From positions 1,984,001 to 2,048,000 of the forward strand of contig VNKQ01000003.1 in NCBI GenBank assembly GCA_016508695.1: a stretch of 64,000 nucleotides of DNA. Direction: 5' to 3'. Shown one piece after another: positions 12,146 through 21,719 of this stretch; position 1 is the stretch's first letter, and each line of letters opens with the position of its first letter. The translations under genes were made by a program, and so were the position numbers. The DNA is from Hyphodiscus hymeniophilus (taxonomy: Eukaryota > Ascomycota > Leotiomycetes > Helotiales > Hyphodiscaceae). Below the pieces are notes generated by a model that made no database searches, was not told the origin of the DNA, and saw nothing but the letters and a program-made list of their open reading frames with translations.

Positions 12146-14302
12146 ATGGCGTGGAGAGCTCAAGGCAGTACAGGCTCTAACAATATCCCTTTGGGAAACA
12201 AACGCAGATTCGGTGGCGATGCATCTCCTCAGCGAGATGATGGTGGATACAATCCAAGCAAGCCCTCACTCTCGGACAATGGCTACAAACGTGGTCGTAG
12301 TCCAGTCAGGTGTGAGTACCTCCCTTCTGCCTTTTCAAGAGCTCATACTGATTGCGCTGCAGCTGATCAGCCCTCCGGCGATGGAGAGCGACGTCGTAAG
12401 AAGAGAAATCGTTGGGGCGACGTAACAGAGAATAAGGCAGCCGGCTTGATGGGACTTCCAACCGCCATCATGGCCAACATGACCAGTGAACAGCTCGAAG
12501 CTTATACTTTGCACTTGCGCATCGAAGAGATCAGCCAGAAGCTTAGGATTGATGATGTTGTTCCCGCAGATGGCGACAGGTACGTTCATTCCCCCTTTCC
12601 GACGAACCTAGACACCTTTAACATCCAGCAGATCTCCTTCTCCTCCCCCTCAGTACGACAACTTTGGTCGACGTGTCAATACCCGAGAATTCCGATACCG
12701 CAAGCGCCTCGAAGATGAACGCCACAAACTGATTGAGAAGGCTATGAAGGTCATTCCTAACTATCATCCACCACAAGACTACCGCCGTCCCACCAAGACG
12801 CAAGAGAAAGTCTACGTGCCTGTCAATGACTACCCAGAGATTAACTTCAGTATGATTGCTAACCCTCTAACCTTTCTAACGTTATCAAGCACCCTTCTCA
12901 TCTCCATGTTACCCAAGTCCTTACTTTCATTCTCGTGTGGCACTGCGTGCGGCACTAACCATGCGGCGCCTTGTCATCACTAACCGTCATACTCAACTTT
13001 GCTCAAAGCTTTTGATCATCTACTAACACTTAGCTACTTACTAAAGTCGGTCTACTTATCGGCCCTCGTGGCAATACCTTGAAGAAAATGGAGACAGAAT
13101 CACAAGCCAAAATTGCCATTCGAGGAAAGGGATCCGTCAAGGAAGGAAAGGGCCGTTCTGACGCAGCTCACACCAGTAACCAGGAAGAAGACCTCCACTG
13201 TTTGATCATGGCAGATACCGAGGAGAAAGTCAACAAGGCGAAGAAGTTGATCCACAACATCATTGAGACGGTAAGCCCCCTTTTCCAACACGTATGTGAA
13301 AATGCTTACGCAGATAGGCTGCATCCATCCCTGAAGGTCAGAACGAGCTCAAGCGCAATCAATTACGCGAACTCGCCGCCCTCAACGGTACCCTTCGTGA
13401 TGACGAGAATCAAGCTTGCCAGAACTGTGGTCAAATTGGACATCGCAAGTATGATTGTCCTGAGCAACGCAATTTCACCGCCAACATCATCTGTCGGGTC
13501 TGTGGAAATGCTGGTCACATGGCCAGAGATTGTCCAGACAGACAGAGAGGTGCAAACTGGCGCAATGATGGTCCCGGTGGTCCTCCTGGCCCTACAGCCG
13601 GCCTCATTGGTACTGGAGACGCGGTTGACCGAGAGTACGAGGTAAGTCTCCTATGCCCTCATTGTTCCAAACTAAGTACTGACATGACTATAGCAACTCA
13701 TGCAAGAACTTTCAGGTGGTGCTCCGTCCGAGGCCCCTCGCCGCATCGAAGCTGGTGCTGGTGGATATGACCAAGGTCCCCCTCCTGACGCCGCTGATGT
13801 TAAGCCATGGCAACGTGGTCCAACAGGTGCTGCTGCTCCTTGGCAACGCCGCGACAATGACCGTGGCGGATACGATTCTCGTGACTCGGCTCCTACGGGA
13901 GGTGCAGCACCATGGGCTAAAGATCGTGGACGTGGAGGCGAGGGTCGTGGCGACTCCTATTACGGTGCTCAAGGTGGCTATACTGCTCCTCCAGCATCAG
14001 CGGCTGCTCCATGGCAACAACAAGCTCCTGCCTACCCTGCTGCTGCGGCCCCTGGTGGATACGCTGGCTATAATGCACCAGGATACAATGCTGCTTATTC
14101 TCAAGGCGGCATGGGTGCTCCGCCTGGTCTTGCTGCTCCGCCTGGATTGAGCGGTGCTGGCATTACTGCTCTATTGCAACAGTTTGCAGGCAGCCCTCCA
14201 CCACCACCCCCTACTTCTTCGATCCCGCCTCCTCCTCCCGGCTCTGCCCCGCCACCACCCCCTCCCTCTGATCAACCGCCGCCCCCTCCGCCAGGAAATT
14301 GA
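12146..14302 (+). CDS. Branchpoint-binding protein (SF1/BBP, Msl5)
   Basis: Six exons (12146-12311, 12363-12579, 12632-12849, 13047-13270, 13318-13641, 13694-14302) encode 585 residues. The order is: an Arg/Lys basic segment RRRKKRNRWGD (U2AF-contact type); the helix-hairpin region; SPSPPPQYDNFGRR; a KH domain with GLLIGPRGNTLKKME; a QUA2-like helix; two CCHC zinc knuckles (CQNCGQIGHRKYDC and CRVCGNAGHMARDC); and a Pro/Gly-rich tail ending in polyproline. SF1/BBP binds the intron branchpoint (yeast UACUAAC) in the early spliceosome, in the nucleus. Intron 3 (12850-13046) is unusually long and full of branchpoint motifs; it is listed separately. The acceptor after it must be AAG at 13046, since the nearer TAG gives an in-frame stop. 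Confidence 0.93.
12850..13046 (+). promoter_or_regulatory. Long intron 3 of the branchpoint-binding protein gene with clustered CTAAC motifs
   Basis: 197 nt, against about 46-52 nt for the other introns of this gene. CTAAC occurs at 12859, 12867, 12876, 12955, 12980 and 13023 (the last is a perfect TACTAAC), plus TTACTAAA at 13037. A TAG acceptor at 13031-13033 follows the perfect branchpoint but would yield a TAA stop within four codons. The coding-compatible acceptor is AAG at 13044-13046. Self-regulation is inference. Confidence 0.6.
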
Positions 14303-14932
14303 GCCAGTCGTCTAAGTCACTGCATCAGCATGAGAAATGATAGTTGTGAACAGGGCTGGTAGCGTTGACTAATGACACTCACTTCGACTAATGGCACTAA
14401 CATAGCAAAATCATAGGATGGATGGACTTTGACGTATGGGAGCGAATGTACTTTGAGTGTGCATTATTTTGTTATCCTTCTTTCTGTAATATGTATCATA
14501 AATAACATGCGTCTCGATCTGCACATCTTCTGTTTGTGACCTAGTCCATGTCCTTGCGAATCAACCAGCAGTGCAACGTGTCAGTTCAATGCTGCAACCC
14601 CTGTTCTGGAGTGTGGTTTCCCAAAAGAGCCTTGGCTTTTGCTCTAGCCATGGCGGCTCTCTGAACTACTTTTAGATGCTCTTTGGAGCCGACTGTGTCT
14701 ATTCCTTGTTGCTGCTCCGAATCTCAAGTTGTGCTAAGAGAACATGGCACTTTAAAAACTTCATATCAGACTAAAAGGCTATCTAATAAGAAGTAACACC
14801 ATTCAATACGAGGCCCTCACCGCCAACTTCAATGAAAGGCCAGAGTTGAGTAAATACAGAGGTTATTTCAAGCCCCGAAACGGTCTGCAGAGCCATCTCT
14901 CGCCAGAAACGGTTCAGTCGGCTCCGTGTTGT
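14303..14932. other. Convergent intergenic region
   Basis: This is 3' flanking sequence of the plus-strand branchpoint-binding gene and the minus-strand coiled-coil gene. AT-rich stretches near 14460-14510 (TGTAATATGTATCATAAATAA) could serve polyadenylation. No gene seen. Confidence 0.45.
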
Positions 14933-17331
14933 TTAAGGAGGTGATGCCGGCTCATGAACGTTCCACTTCATCGAAGCATACCACCCTCTCGCTCTCCGTT
15001 TATTCGCCCTCGTTTCTCTCCTCAATCTCGATCCTGGCGTCGACTTTCTCTTTCTACCGCCGGGTGTCTCGCCTGGCGTATCTTCGGATACAACGCTTGG
15101 AGATGCTTGCGAATCATCGGTTTTCATCAGCTTTACAATGGTTGGAGTGACTGGCGGATCATCGGTCATCTTCGGCTTCGTCTTCTTTACAATGCTTGGA
15201 GTGACTGGCGGATCATCCTTCTTCTTCATCTCCCTCTTCCTCTCCTCCTCTTCTCCATTTTCTTCTCCCTCCTCTCCCTCCTCCTCTTCTTCTTCCTCTT
15301 CCTCTTCCTCCTCCTCATATTCTCCGTCTTCTGAGGATTCTACGTCTGGTTCTGATGTTAATTCTGGTTTGGGTTCGGGCCTTGGATTTGATGGTGGTGG
15401 AGGATTTTCTCCATCCCCGTCATCTCCTGGTGGATGACGTGCAAGACCTATTCACAATGTCAGTGCATATCCCCGGACGGCATGTTTACCGAAATGATTG
15501 CAACACAGCAACGATAGGGACCTTACAATCGTCTAAGTCCCTCTGCAACCTATCAATTTTACCATTAGCAGTATCTAGCTGCTTCCGAAGATCGGTAGCC
15601 CTCTGGCTCTCCGTTTTCTTTAACAGATTTTGATAAGCTGTTGCGGCCTTTTCTTCAGCTTGCTCCCTTTCCTCGCTCAAATTTTCGAGTGTAATTTGAT
15701 GGACTAGTGAGGTCTCCTCCGCAGCCTGCTGTAAGGTGTCTTTAGCCTGCATCAAAGCGTTGATTTTCTGCCCGTATTCTTGCTCAGCATCGACGTTACG
15801 TTGGTTGATATCTTGGATTTGGTTCTTCAATGCGTTCTTATCTGCTTCCAGTTCTGCGATTCTCGTCCGAAGCAGCTCGGAACCAGGGGTTCCCTGTCCT
15901 ACATCGGCGAGAGCTATGCAGAATATTAGCCTTCATTCATAATCGAAATCGGACTTGGAAGCACGGTTATGGAGGAGCAGTTGCTTTAAGGAAGGAAAAC
16001 GCTAATTTACCATCATTCAGCTGATCTCGCAGTGCGTTCCTAGTACCTTGAGACTCATGGAGTGCTTTTCTCGCTTCACGTAGCTCATCCTTCGTTTTGT
16101 TCCATTGATTTTGCAGATCGGCAATTTTGTTTTGCTCTTTGCTAAGTTTAACAGCGAGCTCCTGCTGAAGTTCTTGGGCCAGCCCGTTCTCAGCCCTTTC
16201 CGCAGCGGAGCCCAGATCTTGATTGCCTTGTCCTCTTAGATCGTTGAGTTGATATTGTAATTGCTTTTTCGCGTTTGTACAATCGACCTCTTTCTGTTCT
16301 AAATTTATAACCATTCGTTGAAAATCAGCAGAGTTTTTCTGGATACCCCTGACCAACTTTACTAGACCGTGAGTGTCGTTACTGTCAAGCAAAGGGTCGG
16401 GAGTGTGGCCTAGACTTGCGGTATTCCAGTTTCTTAGATTTATGATTTCCTGCTTTCTTTCCTCGCAACTCTGCTGACACTGGGTCAATTGCAGTAATAA
16501 GTCGTCGCGATGCAATCTGGTCTCTTGGTAATCTCCACCCTCTGAATCGATGAGCTCGGGTTGAGCCTGCACGTGTGTGGCAGCAATCTGGACATGTCGT
16601 GCGGCATTTTCTGCCCTCTTTTGTGAGCTAGTAGCAATACGTAGCTCTTCTCGAAGAGAAATGGCGATTTCAACGTATTTGATCGGCTTCTCGGCTGCGA
16701 TCTTGAGCTCCTCGAGTAGATCGTCGAGTGTCCGTCTTTCCACAGAGGGCCAGCTACCAGTTCCCCATCCGAAAGGGTGTGCTGTTATACTACTGGCTCC
16801 AGGATTGTTAGGATCTTCAATACTAGCTCGATATTCCCAGCTGCGATTGAATGCTTGAAGTTGCTGGATAATCGATAGTATTGCGGATCTGGTGGTCTCC
16901 AGCTTATCTTCGGCGCTCAAATTACTGTCCGTCCCTGATGGGAGGCGACGCTTCAGCTCGCTGATTAGCCTCTTGGCCCCTTCAATGCGCTCTCTGGCTG
17001 TTGTCTGTAGGAACACTGCCAATTGCCTTCGAATCGGCCCGGGTATTTCGAGCTTGGAGTCGACATCGTGGCTCACAAAGTTATAGTCATTTTCCAGCTG
17101 ATCTATTATCGCTTCGATGTTGCCAGCCAACGAAGTCCCATGTCTTCTCGAGATTGTAGTGGGCGAGTTCAGATCCGTTCTAATAGTAGAACTGGCCATC
17201 CCCAGAGTAGGCTTGCCGGAGGTTTTTGACCGCCCTCTTTCGGCGTCCTTCCACACTTTGTCGACGTTTGAGATTTCTGGAGTACTCGAGAGGAGATTGC
17301 TCAAGGGACTTTGGAGGAGACTTCTTGGCAA
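14933..17331 (-). CDS. Coiled-coil protein with acidic and TP-repeat tail, function unknown
   Basis: Exons 16011-17331, 15527-15913 and 14933-15447 read through with good splice sites (DG|ALADVG and DDC|LARHPP). The open frame reaches 17331, but the codon there is TTG right after a TAG. The first in-frame ATG is at 17199 (MASSTIRTDL), giving 696 residues. The CATAG just before 17331 could instead be an acceptor for a short upstream exon, so the start is uncertain. Residues from about 260 onward are heptad-like, Gln/Glu/Leu-rich coiled coil. Exon 3 has a Glu tract (about 15240-15320), then three TDDPPVTP-type repeats, then basic RKRKSTPGSRLRRE. This suggests a structural or scaffolding protein. 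I do not recognise the family. Confidence 0.7.
15132..15217 (-). repeat. 54-bp tandem repeat in coding sequence
   Basis: A 32-bp core beginning TTTACAATG(G/C)TTGGAGTGAC recurs at 15132 and 15186 with one mismatch, spaced 54 bp (18 codons). A more diverged copy precedes it at about 15090-15125. On the protein they give DDPPVTPSIV, DDPPVTPTIV and DDSQASPSVV. Confidence 0.85.
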
Positions 17332-17848
17332 CTATGAGAGCTCTCCTTGGCAATAATCAAGATAATCAATTCCAGTGTTGAAATAATGCAAAACGTCTAC
17401 GAAACTCGGGAAATCTACACGCCTTTCAGTATAGGAAGTACCATGCTTATGAGGGCTTACACCCTTTGTCGCCAATGAGGAAATTGTCCAAATGCAACAT
17501 TGAAGTCACTAATTCCGGCCAAAGCCCTTAGATCAAAGCTTGAAGAGCCCAAATCATTCTCTTTGTTTCACCTGGGTCGGCCTGGCAGCTGGCTTTGAAG
17601 TACTATCTCGACCTTTGATCCTGAACAAAGCGAGACTTCGCTAAGCAACAATTACACTCCTGAACTGCTCTCAAATTCGACAGAGTCTTATGGTCACCGA
17701 CCAGAAAATCTCGGTAGTGATAGCTTCCCAGGATCATTATTACTCAGATAGTTTGACCGATGAGTGTCACCTCACAGGATTTCCTAGGACATTCTTTAAT
17801 ATCGAAATCGCCATGTATTGTTGGGTCATTTAAAAAAATATGACCCTA

Positions 17849-18267
17849 TCAGCGGATAACGTAGCCAGGACTCATGATATGCGAGCACTTGTGAAAGATT
17901 GGGATCTGATCGAGCGACCGACGTAGGTGCGTGGAGTTGTAGTGATTGTGCGACTTTTTTGATCTCCCGTATGCCTGCTGGATCACACTGTGATTAGCGG
18001 AAACGAAGGATCTCTGGTAAACATCCCAGTACTGGTCTTGGGTCTTGGCTTGCTCGTGTGGAGGTTGAGATTGTAAATTGGAACATGAATCATCGGAGAA
18101 GCACAAGAGTCGTTGACCAGAAGAGGAGGTTGCTATTGGGATGCTAGAGCCGCTGAAGCCAATGGATTTATTATCAGCGAAGGCAACTCCCGGATACTGT
18201 GGTGAATGACCTTAACTTTCGTGTGGTTGATACAGAGAAGTACTTGAAGAGTCGCCATTGTGGCCAT
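17849..18267 (-). CDS. Possible small two-exon gene, unknown
   Basis: A weak model. ATG 18267 (MATMATLQ) in exon 18244-18267, a 47-nt intron with donor GTACTT and acceptor CACAG, then exon 17849-18196, would encode 123 residues. The second exon reads YPGVAFADNKSIGFSG and LLCFSDDSCSNLQ, which looks protein-like, but there is no recognised domain. Only transcript or homology data would settle it. The alternative is that this whole spacer is non-coding. Confidence 0.25.
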
Positions 18268-18701
18268 CTCTTGGTGGATTCAAAAGAATCTTGGGGCGCG
18301 GGCGAGCGGCTTTGGAGTTTTGTGCGATAGACGTAGAATTTCATATTCCCATTCCTCCGCCTCTTTGTCGGCGATCGTCAATCCGTTGCCCAGTTTTTAG
18401 TGTTATTGGTGCCAATTTGATTTTACATTGGGCTCGATGGACTTCGATTTAGGACAAGGTCGATTGCGCGCCGCCCTTTGAATCATGACGTGGTTGTTCA
18501 AAGAGACGATGATGAACTTAATTAGCTGGTGAGCTAGCTGTGTTGACTTTTGAATGTTTACCTCGCTCTTGCCTCCATTTCAACGTTACTGAATGCCAAT
18601 TCACCAACCATAATTCTGTAGTCAACGGACTTGAGTTTTAAATTCACTCCACAACCTACAAAACTCAAACTTCAAGAACACAACGCAATACCCTATTCAA
18701 G
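18268..18701. promoter_or_regulatory. Upstream region of the MAPEG gene
   Basis: This spacer precedes the plus-strand MAPEG gene. No certain element. A pyrimidine- and CAA-rich leader lies at 18640-18700. Confidence 0.35.
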
Positions 18702-19560
18702 ATGTCTGGCGTTGGTCTTACAGTCCCAAAACTTATGCGTAAGTTTTACGTACCTAGCCATTGCGTTCTCGCTTCCGTACAGCAGCGTGGAAGTCATTCA
18801 CGTACCTTTCATGCCTACTAACTACAAGACCACCTCTCATTGGCCTCACACTGACGATATCATCTGCAGCAATCACTGGCACCTGGGCTGGCCCCTTCGC
18901 GTTTTACGTGGGTGTTCTCTGAGCCATTTCTTCCCCTCTCAGCATGTTCCCGAAGTTTCACGACATGGAATTCCTCCCGAGACATCCTCTTTCGTCCCGG
19001 ATGATACACGGTTTCTCTTCGAAATCTCTTAAATACAGTAACGCTAACTCCTACTCCCCCACAGTACTGTCTTCTCTCCTGCCGTGTCGTCAACCAACGC
19101 CTCAAGACTGAGCATTACATTGGCGACCGACCACCAAACAGCACATGCGAGCCTGGCTATGATCCCCTTGAAACGGAATCGCGAGCCCAGGGCAATTTGT
19201 GGGTTTCCTGTCTTTTCCAACCCTTTTTCACATCATTCCTACCCTCTTAAACTCTGAATTGCACCCTCACGCAGAATGAGCGAATGCTGAATTCCTACCC
19301 TAAGCATCGAGAACGTCCCTCTCGCCTTCATCCTCCTGGGTGTTGCCGAATTAAACGGAGGAAACAGAAAGGCCCTTCACTACGTCATGGCCGCCCTGTT
19401 CGCACTGAGAGTGGCTCATGTGGAAGGTGGATTACGTCTTAAGGGTAAATTCGGTGGAGGAGGGGTTGGAAGACCTGTTGGGTTCTTTGGTACCGTCGGT
19501 GTTTTGGGGGGTCTTGGTGGTTATGCTTCTTATCTCGTAAAGGAATACTGGGGCTTCTAG
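18702..19560 (+). CDS. MAPEG-family membrane protein (microsomal glutathione S-transferase-like)
   Basis: Four small exons (18702-18738, 18870-18907, 19065-19198, 19305-19560) assemble to 154 residues, the size of MAPEG proteins. Joined sequence runs LTVPKLM|PITGTWAGPFAFY|YCLLSCRVVNQRLKTEHYIGD, then a loop, then NF|IENVPLAFILLGVAELNGGNRK and ALFALRVAHVEGGL, which matches the MAPEG pattern (helix, polar R-x-x-N..., then E-N-x-P, then R-x-x-H). The C-terminal Gly-rich helix ends GYASYLVKEYWGF. Four membrane helices are expected. Family members conjugate glutathione or act in eicosanoid chemistry in the ER; the substrate here is unknown. Exon 1 and exon 2 are only 37 and 38 nt, so automated prediction could easily miss the start. 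Confidence 0.85.
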
Positions 19561-19769
19561 ATGCTGAACGGAGAGCTTGATGTGGATCGGTAATGGGAAG
19601 AGGACCATGAAAGGTCGGGAGGACTCACAAGGCTGCGACCGTGGACAACATGGGATAGCGTCAGTGATCATGCATAGGTGCCGCTTGCTTCGGGGGTATA
19701 TATAGAAGTTACTGAACATCCAAAATATCGAATAAATCTTCCCCTACCAACAAGTTCCTATGCCTTCAT

Positions 19770-20976
19770 TTATCCAACTTCATCGGGATGAATCCACTTG
19801 CCATGCTTATAAACACTATCCAATGGCAGCTCCTGACTCTGCAACTCAAACCCCGCCCCACAAACTGCCTTTCTCGATAACGCGAAATCATAATAGAGCT
19901 TCAGCCAAATCGTTCGATCTCTGCAATTACTCGCCCCGAACCACTCGCTCTGCGCGCATGAAGGCATATGCTTATTCAGTAAGTCCTTCGGGGCTCGAAT
20001 CCACGGTTTCGGGATTGGCCAGTCGGAGAAATGCATGAACTTCGCTTCGTCGAAGATCTGGTCCGCATCCCATTTCTGGGTTCTGGAGCCCAGATATGCC
20101 GCGTGGTTCTTGCGGCGGAGCTCGCCGGAGAGGAGGTTCCAGGGCCGTTGTGAGATGCGGAGGATCTGGGATTTGTAGAGAGAGTTAATGATGTCCATGT
20201 CGTACTCGTCCGGTTTTGCTTGCTTGATGGCCGTCTCAACCTTGGTGAACTCGGCGGACGACGGCGTAACGAGCATCAATTGACTCGAGAACGCCCATCC
20301 TTGTGGCTCACCCCAATATACCATCGGCATTGCTACAGGGGCTTTGGGCAGCAGGAATAACTCGTCGAGGTTCTGCATTACTACAGAGTCGGAATCGATT
20401 GTCAGAACACGGTCAAATTCGGTGAGGTTAAAAGCTAATAGTTTTGTATATGAATCTGCCCATGTCTCTTGCGCGGTGTTATTCTGGTGTAGGACTTCGA
20501 CGGGTCGGAGCTTAACAAAGTAGCTCTTCTGGGCTTGTTGGAGGAGGCGTGCGATGGGCGTAAGACCTAGAGATTCGTCGTATTGGTCTACTTCGTTGGG
20601 ATCCCAGTGTGATGGGTAGAGCATCATTCTCTACATCTTGTATCAGTTGATGCTTTTGCAGATGGGTGAGAGGTCCAACCTGTGCCCGGCTCCCTATCAT
20701 CTCTATTTGACTCCATACCATCAGCGCATTGCAAAGATATTCTGGACTTGTCACATATTGCACATAATAGAGCTTGCTCCAATCAATGCCCTTTTGATCG
20801 ACCCTGGCGGTTGGTTTGGGTGCCGAGGGTAGCTTGGTGCTCAATGCATCGTCATAATTGTGTTGGATTACGAAGCGAATGGCTAGGAATAATACCACGC
20901 AGATGGTGGCAATTTGCAGGGCTGGCGAAGAGTACAAGCGGCGAATGCGACGTGCGTAGTAGCGGATGCCCGCCAT
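19770..20976 (-). CDS. Golgi-type glycosyltransferase, GT8/Gnt1-like
   Basis: Exons 20680-20976 and 19770-20630 join at SRAQ|RMMLYPSHW and give 385 residues. ATG 20976 (MAGIRYY) was chosen, since the frame extends only through a GTG upstream. A short basic N-tail and one membrane helix (about residues 19-36, LQIATICVVLFLAIRFV) make it a type II protein. YVTSPEYLCNALMVWSQIEMIGS and the metal-binding D-x-D in LTIDSDSVVMQNLDELF are as in Gnt1-like N-acetylglucosaminyltransferases and glycogenin-fold GT8 enzymes. PMVYWGEPQGWAFSSQLMLV and MHFSDWPIPKPW continue that family. It probably adds a sugar to Golgi glycans; the donor sugar is not determined by the sequence. Confidence 0.85.
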
Positions 20977-21719
20977 GAGGTTATTGATCACATATTGCTT
21001 TGGTACAGACGATCGTCGCGTGGTTGTTGTCGACCCTTTAAATTGCCAAGCTACACTAGGGCGAGCTTACTGCATGCCTCCGTACCAGCCGCGAAATATC
21101 CTTGCAGTCAGCTTTCGTTCACCAGGACCTGGTGTTTCTTCTTGCTTTGGCGGTGTTGGATCTCTGTATTCGAAGTTTGGCAGGTGCCCAATTAGATACT
21201 CGAGACACTAATCATTTATCAAGCTTCCCCTCCTCTAAGTCACATTCCCCATGCAGCATTGACCACAGAGAAACCCACCTCTTTACATCTTTACATCTTT
21301 ACCTCTTTACCCCTTTACCTCCCGCCTCAACTCAACTCTGGACCCTATTCCCAATTGAAGATAAGGAAGGAGCCGGGTCTGGGCTGGGATCGGGCATGTG
21401 CTGGGTCTGTGGTCTTGGACTTTTGAGTGTAAGGTTATCTTTACAATTTTGGACTCATGGTGAGGAGCTGTCTCATTTCGCTGCTTGGTTACTATAATAT
21501 GTCAATGTTCCAGCACGTCGAAGGAGAGTTCTATTCGTGCCGGGTCGCGAGTGAGAAAGTAAAAGGGCTGGAAATGGGAAAAGATTGATAATGACGGCAG
21601 TCATTCATTTGATGTTCCCTGCAAATCTACGTAGGCGTACAGTCCCACCAACCCTCTACATCCCAACATTATTTCGGAATCGCTGAAACATGGCTTTCTC
21701 GTCCCGCAGCAGACAAAGA
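20977..21719. other. Intergenic region with CTCTTTAC-type repeat
   Basis: This is the promoter side of the glycosyltransferase and the 3' side of the kinase, both minus strand. It contains the repeat listed at 21279-21319. No gene seen. Confidence 0.5.
21279..21319. repeat. Imperfect CTCTTTAC/ATCTTTAC tandem repeat
   Basis: Five imperfect units ending in TTTAC occur in a row. On the minus strand this is a purine-rich GTAAAGA tract in the glycosyltransferase upstream region. Confidence 0.8.

Noticed and set aside
15138..15437. Plus-strand Ser/Phe-rich frame
   Set aside because: It is the antisense shadow of the Glu-rich exon of the minus-strand coiled-coil gene.
17199..17331. A Met start at 17331 for the coiled-coil protein
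   Set aside because: The codon is TTG immediately after TAG. The first in-frame ATG is 17199, and an upstream exon remains possible.
19697..19704. TATATATA as a promoter
   Set aside because: It lies between two converging 3' ends, so it more likely belongs to a polyadenylation region than to a promoter.
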